From Stenotrophomonas maltophilia (GTDB taxonomy: Bacteria; Pseudomonadota; Gammaproteobacteria; Xanthomonadales; Xanthomonadaceae): DNA of 12,756 bases. Positions within the stretch are counted from its first letter, which is position 1; every line of letters starts with the position of its first letter. The translations under genes and the position numbers were made by a program. Under the pieces are notes generated by a model. It searched no databases and was not told where the DNA came from. It saw nothing but the letters and a program-made list of their open reading frames with translations. Shown here in pieces: positions 7,176 through 12,756 of this stretch. The stretch covers positions 6,115 through 18,870 of the forward strand of contig DGIP01000316.1 of assembly GCA_002386405.1 (NCBI GenBank), given 5' to 3'.

Positions 7176-7466
7176 ATGTCCCGCATCGCCCCCCGAATCC
7201 ATACAAACCCGGCCGACATTGCCGCGCTCGAGGCGCTGCTGCTCCAGCTCAAGGGCCAGACCCAGGTCGAAGTCACGTTGAAAGATGGCCGCCGCCTGCT
7301 CGGCACCGTGGCGGTGCAGCCCACCGTGCAGCAGTACCGCGATGCGGAAGAGAACGAAGGCAGCAACGGCCAGCTGCGCCTGGATGATCTGGATGCCCCG
7401 GTGCAGCAGCATGTGCTGTGGCTGGATGAGATCAGCACGATCCGCGAGCTGCCCCCGGTGGAATGA
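7176..7466 (+). CDS. DUF3247-like small protein (probable Sm-like fold)
   Basis: The 96-residue product has QVEVTLKDGRRLLGTVAVQPTVQQ (30-53) followed by EGSNGQLRLDD (61-71) and HVLWLDEISTIREL (79-92). I associate this with DUF3247, a small family from Xanthomonadaceae whose X. campestris member was reported to have an Sm-like fold; that link is from memory. The alternating strand pattern and the DG turn fit a small beta-barrel. Its biological role is unknown; RNA binding would be a guess. The start at 7176 is set by AAAGGAG (7165-7171), 4 nt upstream; a TTG at 7158 would hide that site inside the frame. It follows the hybrid kinase by 14 nt on the same strand, so probably shares its transcript. 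Confidence 0.82.
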   Translation: MSRIAPRIHTNPADIAALEALLLQLKGQTQVEVTLKDGRRLLGTVAVQPTVQQYRDAEENEGSNGQLRLDDLDAPVQQHVLWLDEISTIRELPPVE

Positions 7467-7469
7467 TCC

Positions 7470-7506
7470 AACGGGCCGTGCCGGGTCCTGCCCGGCACGC
7501 GCCGTT
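7470..7506. terminator. Long hairpin between convergent genes, likely bidirectional terminator
   Basis: A 9-bp perfect stem, CGTGCCGGG (7477-7485) with CCCGGCACG (7491-7499), encloses a 5-nt loop. Beyond a 2x2 internal loop it continues as AACGG (7470-7474) with CCGTT (7502-7506). It fills the gap between the stop codons of the genes ending at 7466 (plus) and 7509 (minus). Neither side has a real T-run, so termination may be weak or the hairpin may instead protect the 3' ends. Confidence 0.55.
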
Positions 7507-7508
7507 CC

Positions 7509-7772
7509 TCAGTGCGTGAATACTTCCGGCTCGGCCTCGAAGCGGCGCGCGTAGGCACGCTCATCGGCAATCCGGGCCACTTCGTCATCTGTCATGTCCG
7601 GCGCCCCATAGACCGCGTAGGCCACATCGCCATTGGAGTGTTTGCCGATCTGGTGCAACCGGTAGCGCGAGTGCCCGCCGCCGGTATCTTCGGGGTAGTG
7701 CACGGGCGCCTTCGTCCCCTCCAGATCCATTTCGCTGTTGTCGACCACGCCACCGACGAACAATGCGCGCAT
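7509..7772 (-). CDS. Conserved-looking 87-residue protein of unknown function
   Basis: I do not recognise a characterised family. The 87-residue product begins MRALFVGGVVDNSEMDLEG, continues with HYPEDTGGGHSRYRLHQIG and DVAYAVYGAPDMTDDEVARI, and ends in a charged helix-like segment. It has no signal peptide and no membrane segment; it is acidic toward the C-terminus. Translation evidence is strong: GGAGG lies 6 nt before the ATG, and codon use is typical of the genome. It stands alone, convergent with the DUF3247-like gene and divergent from rsmC. The sequence has the feel of a small cytoplasmic accessory protein. Confidence 0.78.
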   Translation of the reverse strand: MRALFVGGVVDNSEMDLEGTKAPVHYPEDTGGGHSRYRLHQIGKHSNGDVAYAVYGAPDMTDDEVARIADERAYARRFEAEPEVFTH

Positions 7773-7889
7773 GAGCTACCTCCGTTGCGAATGAGCCTTC
7801 ACCCTGACCGAGTGCATGTTGCGATGGCATCAAGGCAGCGTTGAATAAACGCAAATCGGCCGCCGGACGGGGTGGTTCGGCCGAAACGG

Positions 7890-7895
7890 TAGAAT
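7890..7895 (+). promoter_or_regulatory. Putative -10 element for the rsmC-rsuA-HAD operon
   Basis: TAGAAT lies 28 nt before the chosen rsmC ATG (7924), in a good position for a short leader. I see no clear -35 at 16-18 nt upstream. A 7-bp inverted repeat, TCGGCCG (7856-7862) and CGGCCGA (7878-7884), occupies the -35 side and could be an operator. The box overlaps the alternative ATG at 7894, which argues against that start. Confidence 0.4.
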
Positions 7896-7923
7896 GGCGG
7901 TCTCTTTTCAAGATGTGCCCCCC

Positions 7924-9042
7924 ATGGCTGCCCAGCACGACGCCCCCCTGGAAACCCTGTTCCTGCCGTTCGGCGGCGCGCTGAGCTGGCCGGCCGGGCC
8001 GGTGCTGTTCCTGCGCGCCCGCGATGGCTGGCCGCTGCGCGAGCACGCCCAGCCGGGCCAGCTGGTCTGCGAGCAGAGCTTCCGCCCGTTCGCCGACGCC
8101 TTGGAAGCCAGCGGCTGGACCGTGCGCGACGAGCAGCAGCTGGCCACCGACGGCACCCGCTACGCGGTGGTGCTGGTACTGCCGCCGCGCCAGCGTGAAG
8201 AAGCCCGCGCGCTGTTTGCCCGCGCGCTGGCGCTGGCCGCCCCGGGCGGCATCGTGGTGGCCTGCCAGCACAACAACGAAGGCGCCCGCTCCGGCGAAGG
8301 CGACCTGCAGCAGCTGGCCGGGCTGGGCGGCAAGATGACCAAGAACCACTGCCGGGTGTACTGGACCGCGCCCCTCGACGGCCAGCACGACGCCGCCCTG
8401 GCCCAGCGCTGGGCCGCGCTGGACGCGCCGCGCGCGATCCTGGGCGGGCGCTTCCAGAGCCGCCCGGGCATCTTCGCCTGGGACCGCATCGACCCGGCCT
8501 CGGCGCTGCTGGTGGAACAGCTGCCGGCCGACCTGGCCGGGCGCGGCGCGGATCTGGGCGCCGGCTTCGGCTACCTCTCCAGCGAAGTACTGCAGCGTTG
8601 CCCGCAGGTGACCGGGCTGGACCTGTACGAGGCCGAAGGCCGCGCGCTGGCCCTGGCCAAGGTCAACCTGGAGGCGCTGGGCAAGCCCGCCGCGCTGGGC
8701 TTCCACTGGCACGATGTCACCGCAGGAATCGAAGCGCAGTACGACTTCATCGTCACCAACCCGCCGTTCCACACCCCCTCGCGTGCCGACCGCCCCGACA
8801 TCGGCCAGCGCTTCATCGCCGTGGCCGCGCAGGCGCTGCGCCCGGGTGGGCGGATGTGGCTGGTGGCCAACCGCCACCTGCCGTACGAGCAGATCCTCAA
8901 CGAAAGCTTCGGCCAGGTGCGCGTGGCCGCCGAGCGCGACGGCTTCAAGCTGATCGAGGCGACCAAGGCCAGCAAGAGCCCCACCCCCGCCAGGGCGCCC
9001 CGCAGCGACGAGCCGAAGTGGGGCCGCGGAGGCCGCGCATGA
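7924..9042 (+). CDS. rsmC: 16S rRNA (guanine(1207)-N2)-methyltransferase RsmC
   Basis: Methylates G1207 of 16S rRNA in the 30S subunit using S-adenosylmethionine. The 372-residue product has the two-domain RsmC layout: an N-terminal methyltransferase-like domain that has lost its motifs (about 1-185), then a catalytic Rossmann domain with ADLGAGFGYLS (SAM site, about 209-219) and NPPFH (catalytic, 279-283). The RsmC-specific GRFQSRPGIFAWDRIDPAS lies just before it. E. coli RsmC has 343 residues; the excess is partly a basic C-terminal tail (KASKSPTPARAPR). The ATG at 7924 is preferred because the in-frame ATG at 7894 overlaps a likely -10 box. Its stop overlaps the rsuA start (ATGA), indicating coupled translation. 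Confidence 0.9.
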   Translation: MAAQHDAPLETLFLPFGGALSWPAGPVLFLRARDGWPLREHAQPGQLVCEQSFRPFADALEASGWTVRDEQQLATDGTRYAVVLVLPPRQREEARALFARALALAAPGGIVVACQHNNEGARSGEGDLQQLAGLGGKMTKNHCRVYWTAPLDGQHDAALAQRWAALDAPRAILGGRFQSRPGIFAWDRIDPASALLVEQLPADLAGRGADLGAGFGYLSSEVLQRCPQVTGLDLYEAEGRALALAKVNLEALGKPAALGFHWHDVTAGIEAQYDFIVTNPPFHTPSRADRPDIGQRFIAVAAQALRPGGRMWLVANRHLPYEQILNESFGQVRVAAERDGFKLIEATKASKSPTPARAPRSDEPKWGRGGRA

Positions 9043-9758
9043 AGCTGGTGAAACTGCTGGCCAACCTGGGCTATGGCAGCCGCAAGCAGGTGCAGGGCAT
9101 GTTCCGCGAGGGGCTCATCACCGATGCGGACGGCGAGGTGCTGTACGCCGATGACCAGGTGGCCCACGAGGCGATCCGGGTCGAGGGCGAGCCGCTGGAT
9201 CCGCCGCAGGGGCTGACCCTGATGCTGCACAAGCCGCGCGATTACACCTGTTCGACCAAGGACAAGGGCCGGCTGATCTACGACCTGCTGCCGCCGCGCT
9301 TCCGCGAACGCTCGCCGGTGCTGTCGTCGGTGGGCCGGCTGGACCGCGATACCAGCGGCCTGCTGCTGATGACCGACGACGGCGCACTGCTGCACCGGAT
9401 CGTGTCGCCCAAATCGCGGCTGGACAAGGCCTACCAGGTGACCGTGGCCGAAGACCTGCGCGGTGACGAGGTGGCACGTTTTGCCAGCGGTGCGCTGATG
9501 CTGGAAGCGGACGACAAGCCGCTGCTGCCGGCCGAGCTGCACGTGCGCTCGGCGCGCGAGGCAGAACTTGTGCTGCACGAAGGCCGCTACCACCAGGCCC
9601 GGCGCATGTTCGCCGCCGTGGGCAACCACGTGCAGGCGCTGCACCGCAGCCGCATTGGCGGGCTGTCGCTGGGCGAGCTGCCCGAGGGCGAGTGGCGCAT
9701 GCTGGATGCGGCAGACCTGGACACGCTGTTCACCGGGCACCTGACCGACGCACCATGA
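9039..9758 (+). CDS. rsuA: 16S rRNA pseudouridine(516) synthase RsuA
   Basis: Isomerises U516 of 16S rRNA to pseudouridine. The 239-residue product has an N-terminal S4 RNA-binding domain (about 1-58, KLVKLLANLGYGSRKQVQGM) and the RsuA/RluB/E/F catalytic domain with HKPRDYTCST (64-73) and the catalytic Asp102 in VGRLDRDTSGLLLMTDDG. EGRYHQARRMFAAVGNHV follows, typical of the family. GGAGG (9028-9032) precedes the ATG, which overlaps the rsmC stop by 4 nt. The stop codon in turn overlaps the next gene's ATG. RsuA rather than RluB/E/F is inferred from overall resemblance and length (231 in E. coli). Confidence 0.88.
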   Translation: MKLVKLLANLGYGSRKQVQGMFREGLITDADGEVLYADDQVAHEAIRVEGEPLDPPQGLTLMLHKPRDYTCSTKDKGRLIYDLLPPRFRERSPVLSSVGRLDRDTSGLLLMTDDGALLHRIVSPKSRLDKAYQVTVAEDLRGDEVARFASGALMLEADDKPLLPAELHVRSAREAELVLHEGRYHQARRMFAAVGNHVQALHRSRIGGLSLGELPEGEWRMLDAADLDTLFTGHLTDAP

Positions 9759-10432
9759 CCGCCATTGCCGCGCTGCCGTTCCTGCCCGAAGCGGTCATCT
9801 TCGACATGGATGGCCTGATGATCGACAGCGAGCGCGTCTCGCTGGCGTGCTGGTCACAGGCGGCACGGGAACAGGCGCTGCCGTTCACCGATGACTTCTG
9901 GCTGGGCATGGTGGGCCTGGGCGACCGCGACTGCGAACAGCGCCTGCTGCAGCACATCACGGCAGACGAGGTGTTGGCGCTGTTCGCGCGCTGCCACGAT
10001 CTGTACGAGGAGCGCACCCAGCAGGGCCTGCCGCTGCGGCCGGGCATCATGGAGATCCTGCAGCTGCTGCAGGCGCATGGCATTCCGCGCGCGGTGGCCA
10101 CCTCCACCCGGCAGCCGCGTGCCTCGCGCAAGCTGGCCGCAACCGGCTTGCTGGCGTACTTCGACCATGTGGTGACCAGCAGCGACGTGGCCCATCCCAA
10201 GCCGGCGCCGGACATTTACCTGTTGGCGGCGCAGAAGCTGGGCAAGGACCCGTCACGCTGCCTGGCGCTGGAAGATTCCCCGGCCGGCATCCGCGCGGCG
10301 GTGAGTGCCGGCATGACCGCGATCCAGGTGCCGGACCTGGTGCACCCGGACGAGGCGCTGCGCGCGCTCGGCCACCGCATCGTCGATTCGCTGCGCGACG
10401 CGCACGCGCTGCTGGTACCGTTGTTGCAATAA
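9755..10432 (+). CDS. HAD-superfamily (subfamily IA) phosphatase or phosphoglucomutase-like enzyme
   Basis: The 225-residue product has all four HAD motifs. Motif I is FDMDGLMIDSE with nucleophile Asp17 and acid/base Asp19. Motif II is around Thr116/Ser117 (VATST), motif III is Lys149 (HPKPAPD), and motif IV is LEDSPAGI with Glu173-Asp174. The alpha-helical cap between motif I and II (about 22-95) makes it a C1-cap enzyme like YniC, YcjU or beta-phosphoglucomutase. Substrate cannot be read from sequence; a sugar phosphate is the usual guess. It starts inside the rsuA stop (ATGA) without a good ribosome binding site of its own, so it is likely translated by coupling. A bidirectional terminator begins at its last base. 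Confidence 0.87.
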   Translation: MTAIAALPFLPEAVIFDMDGLMIDSERVSLACWSQAAREQALPFTDDFWLGMVGLGDRDCEQRLLQHITADEVLALFARCHDLYEERTQQGLPLRPGIMEILQLLQAHGIPRAVATSTRQPRASRKLAATGLLAYFDHVVTSSDVAHPKPAPDIYLLAAQKLGKDPSRCLALEDSPAGIRAAVSAGMTAIQVPDLVHPDEALRALGHRIVDSLRDAHALLVPLLQ

Positions 10433-10458
10433 AAAACCCGGCACGTGGCCGGGTTTTT
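10432..10458. terminator. Bidirectional intrinsic terminator between the HAD gene and fabB
   Basis: An 11-bp perfect stem has five A-T pairs at its base and a CCCGGC/GCCGGG core around a 5-nt loop. It ends in TTTTT on the plus strand and reads as TTTTTT on the minus strand. It serves both convergent operons: rsmC-rsuA-HAD and fabA-fabB. Confidence 0.92.
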
Positions 10459-10478
10459 CATGTCGACGCCGCAGGCGA

Positions 10479-11687
10479 TCACACGCGACCGAACACCAGC
10501 GCTGCGTTGGTACCGCCGAAGCCGAAGCTGTTGGACATCACCGTGTTCAACTGCTTGTCCTGGCTTTCGCGCACGATCGGGAAGCCTTCCACTGCCGGGT
10601 CGAGTTCGCCGATGTTGGCCGAACCGGCAATGAAGCCGTCGCGCATCATCAGCAGGCAGTAGATCGCTTCGTGCACGCTGGCCGCACCCAGCGAATGGCC
10701 CGACAGCGCCTTGGTGGAGGAAAGCGGCGGAATCGATTCGCCGAACACTTCGCGCACCGCCTTCAGCTCGGTGACATCGCCCAGCGGGGTCGAGGTGCCG
10801 TGCGTGTTGAGGTAGTCGATCGGGCCGCTGAGGTTCTGCATGGCCATGTTCATGCAGCGCACCGCGCCTTCACCGGAGGGGGCGACCATGTCGGCACCGT
10901 CGGAGGTGACGCCGTAGCCCACCAGTTCGGCATAGATGCGTGCACCGCGTGCCAACGCGTGGTCGTAATCTTCCAGCACCAGCATGCCGCCGCCACCGGC
11001 GATGACGAAGCCGTCGCGGTCCTTGTCGTACGGGCGCGATGCGGTGGCGGGCGTTTCGTTGAAGCGGGTGGACAGCGCGCCCATCGCATCGAACATCACG
11101 CTCATCGACCAGTGCAGGTCTTCACCACCACCGGCGAACATCACGTCCTGCGCGCCATGCCGGATCAGGTCGGCAGCGGCGCCGATGCAGTGCGCGGAGG
11201 TGGCGCAGGCGGCCGACAGCGAGTAGCTCAGGCCCTTGATCTGGAAGGCGGTGGCCAAGCAGGCCGACACGGTGGAGCACATCGTGCGCGGCACCATGTA
11301 CGGGCCGACCTTGCGCACGCCACGCGCGCGCAGGATGTCGGCCGATTCGACCTGCCACTGGCTGGAGCCGCCGCCGGAGCCGGCGATCAGGCCGGTACGC
11401 GGGTTGGCCACCTGCGCTTCGTCCAGGCCGGCATCGGCGATGGCATCGCGCATGGCAATGTAGGCGTAGGCGGAGGCATCGCTCATGAAGCGCTTGAGCT
11501 TGCGGTCGATCTGCGCATCCAGGTCGAGTTCGACGTTGCCGCCGACATGGCTGCGCAGGCCGGCTTCGGCGTGGTCGGGAAGGTTGCGGATGCCGGGGCG
11601 GCCTTCACGCAGTGCGGAGGACACGGTGTCCAGATCGTTGCCCAGGCACGAGGTGATGCCCATTCCGGTAATGACGACGCGACGCAT
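10479..11687 (-). CDS. fabB: 3-oxoacyl-[ACP] synthase I FabB
   Basis: Elongates cis-3-decenoyl-ACP and later intermediates with malonyl-ACP, the step after FabA in anaerobic-type unsaturated fatty acid synthesis. The 402-residue product has the Cys-His-His triad: Cys161 in [10 protein letters not shown], His296 in [11 protein letters not shown] and His331 in [10 protein letters not shown]. It also has the glycine-rich [12 protein letters not shown] near the end. Spacing equals E. coli FabB (163/298/333) with a two-residue shift. Its ATG shares one base with the fabA stop (TGATG), so the two genes are coupled. Terminated by the hairpin at 10432-10458. Confidence 0.96.
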   Translation of the reverse strand: MRRVVITGMGITSCLGNDLDTVSSALREGRPGIRNLPDHAEAGLRSHVGGNVELDLDAQIDRKLKRFMSDASAYAYIAMRDAIADAGLDEAQVANPRTGLIAGSGGGSSQWQVESADILRARGVRKVGPYMVPRTMCSTVSACLATAFQIKGLSYSLSAACATSAHCIGAAADLIRHGAQDVMFAGGGEDLHWSMSVMFDAMGALSTRFNETPATASRPYDKDRDGFVIAGGGGMLVLEDYDHALARGARIYAELVGYGVTSDGADMVAPSGEGAVRCMNMAMQNLSGPIDYLNTHGTSTPLGDVTELKAVREVFGESIPPLSSTKALSGHSLGAASVHEAIYCLLMMRDGFIAGSANIGELDPAVEGFPIVRESQDKQLNTVMSNSFGFGGTNAALVFGRV

Positions 11688-12202
11688 CAGAAGTTCTCGG
11701 TGGAAGTGAACAGACCTACGCGGAGGTCTTTGGCGGTGTAGATTTCGCGGCCGTCGACCAGCATGCGGGCATCGGACTGCGCCATGACCAGCTTGCGGTT
11801 GATGACGCGGGTGATGTCGATTTCATAGGTGACGCGCTTTGCGTCGGGCAGCACCTGGCCGGTGAACTTCACTTCACCGCAGCCAAGTGCGCGGCCACGG
11901 CCGGGCGCGCCCAGCCAGGTAAGGTAGAAGCCGGTGAGCTGCCACATCGCGTCCAGGCCCAGGCAACCGGGCATCACCGGGTCGCCGATGAAATGGCAGC
12001 CGAAGAACCACAGGTCGGGGCGGATATCCAGTTCCGCGCGCACGTAGCCTTTGCCGTGGGGACCGCCGTCATCGCGGATGTCGGTGATGCGATCGAACAT
12101 CAGCATCGGGTCATTGGGCAGGCGACCGCTGCCCGGCCCGAACAGTTCGCCACGGGCGCTGGCCAGCAGCTGTTCGCGCGAGAACGCGTTGAGACGAGTC
12201 AT
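11687..12202 (-). CDS. fabA: 3-hydroxydecanoyl-[ACP] dehydratase/isomerase FabA
   Basis: Dehydrates 3-hydroxydecanoyl-ACP and isomerises the trans-2 product to cis-3-decenoyl-ACP, the branch point to unsaturated fatty acids. The 171-residue product matches E. coli FabA in length (172) and has the active-site His70 in [15 protein letters not shown] and Asp84 in [11 protein letters not shown]. The ATG at 12202 is chosen because family homology begins there ([13 protein letters not shown]); an in-frame ATG 27 codons upstream would add a non-family leader. A weak AGGA lies 11 nt before the ATG. First gene of fabA-fabB, divergent from dinB. Confidence 0.96.
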   Translation of the reverse strand: MTRLNAFSREQLLASARGELFGPGSGRLPNDPMLMFDRITDIRDDGGPHGKGYVRAELDIRPDLWFFGCHFIGDPVMPGCLGLDAMWQLTGFYLTWLGAPGRGRALGCGEVKFTGQVLPDAKRVTYEIDITRVINRKLVMAQSDARMLVDGREIYTAKDLRVGLFTSTENF

Positions 12203-12299
12203 GGAAAACGCAATCCTGAAGATGAAGGGCGGCGGTTTGTTGCCGTTGAAAGCACCCAAGAGTGCAGAGTAATTTCCATTCAATCAAACGTTTTAACCG

Positions 12300-12311
12300 T
12301 ACGCCGGCGTA
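12300..12311. promoter_or_regulatory. Perfect 12-bp palindrome in the fabA-dinB gap
   Basis: TACGCCGGCGTA is a perfect palindrome lying 98 nt upstream of the fabA ATG and 111 nt before the dinB GTG, in the only AT-rich stretch nearby (12203-12421). AAACGTTT, another short palindrome, lies 10 nt away. On the dinB side, TGTAAT (12373-12378) is a possible -10. I see no LexA-like site. A regulator such as a TetR-type FabR/DesT homologue would be a reasonable candidate, but the motif does not match a site I know. Confidence 0.35.
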
Positions 12312-12421
12312 GTGTTTTCAGCTTCAAAAGCGCATGTCGTTGTTATGAAAAGACCATACTCAGGCGTGTGGCTGTAATCTTGTTCATCTATTCCTGCCGC
12401 TTGGGCCCTTGAGCTTCCGCC

Positions 12422-12756
12422 GTGTCCGCACAACGCAAGATCATCCACGTCGACATGGACGCGTTCTACGCGTCGGTGGAGCAGCGCGACAACCCGTCGC
12501 TGCGCGGGCTGCCGGTGGTGGTGGCGTGGAAGGGGGCGCGTTCGGTGGTGTGCGCGGCGTCGTACGAGGCGCGGGTGTTCGGGATCCGTTCGGCGATGCC
12601 GGCGATGCGGGCGGAGCGGCTGTGTCCGGATGCGGTGTTCGTGCCGCCGGATTTCGTGCGCTACAAGGCGGTGTCGCGGCAGGTGCGGGAAATTTTCCTG
12701 CGGCATACGGATCTGGTGGAGCCGCTGTCGCTGGATGAGGCGTACCTGGATGTGAC
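12422..12756 (+). CDS. dinB: DNA polymerase IV (Y family), 5' part, cut by the window end
   Basis: An error-prone translesion DNA polymerase. The visible 111 residues carry the N-terminal metal-binding [11 protein letters not shown] (Asp11, steric-gate Tyr16), [13 protein letters not shown] (about 50-62), [13 protein letters not shown] and the catalytic SLDEAYLDV (Asp105-Glu106). They align with E. coli Pol IV over the same segment, apart from [16 protein letters not shown], where enteric DinB has a Gly-rich variant. The start is GTG at 12422: an in-frame TGA lies at 12410-12412, and the next Met is already inside the conserved motif. Codon choice differs from neighbours: 13 of 14 Ala codons are GCG and Val is nearly always GTG. 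The remaining two thirds lie outside the window. Confidence 0.93.
   Translation, partial: MSAQRKIIHVDMDAFYASVEQRDNPSLRGLPVVVAWKGARSVVCAASYEARVFGIRSAMPAMRAERLCPDAVFVPPDFVRYKAVSRQVREIFLRHTDLVEPLSLDEAYLDV

Noticed and set aside
5062..7206. A 714-codon open frame on the minus strand across the hybrid kinase
   Set aside because: It is the antisense of a clear kinase gene; the His/Gln/Ala-rich composition is typical of high-GC shadow frames and no domain is visible.
12409..12738. A Gly/Ala-rich plus-strand frame overlapping dinB
   Set aside because: The adjacent frame from GTG 12422 encodes unmistakable Pol IV motifs.

Overview
The window looks like chromosomal housekeeping DNA from a high-GC member of the Xanthomonadaceae, most likely Stenotrophomonas. 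Three things point there. Third codon positions are strongly G/C-biased. A GTAG-headed palindromic repeat of the SMAG type described in S. maltophilia sits at the left edge. The proteins and their order also fit: Lrp next to dadA-alr, fabA-fabB, and a DUF3247-like small protein that I associate with Xanthomonas. I see no phage, insertion sequence, CRISPR array, tRNA or rRNA.

Layout, left to right. A REP element (2-26) flanks the 3' end of msrB (minus, 42-509). Divergent from msrB is a proline-rich exported protein of unknown function (639-1022). Then comes a very short gene (1167-1331) for a 54-residue glutamine-rich protein, closed by a strong terminator (1355-1382). Next is an alanine-catabolism block: lrp/dadR (minus, 1396-1875) diverges from dadA-alr (plus, 2024-4395, overlapping reading frames), with a 30-bp dyad between them. 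A DUF3016-like lipoprotein gene (minus, 4379-4942) converges on alr and diverges from a soluble PAS hybrid histidine kinase (plus, up to 7161). The gap between these two holds a near-consensus CRP/Clp site. A small DUF3247-like gene follows the kinase after 14 nt.

An 87-codon orphan gene (minus, 7509-7772) converges on that pair across a long hairpin. The next operon, rsmC-rsuA-HAD phosphatase (plus, 7924-10432), has two ATGA overlaps. Its first two genes modify 16S rRNA (m2G1207 and pseudouridine 516). A bidirectional terminator (10432-10458) separates it from the convergent fabA-fabB operon (minus, 10479-12202) for unsaturated fatty acid synthesis. At the right edge the 5' part of dinB (Pol IV) begins at a GTG and runs off the window.

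Most genes belong to well-known families. The less explained material is the glutamine-rich miniprotein, the Clp-like site between the lipoprotein and the hybrid kinase, the pairing of that kinase with an Sm-like small protein, the lrp-dadA dyad, and the 87-residue orphan. I did not find a clearly new multi-gene system such as a defence island.
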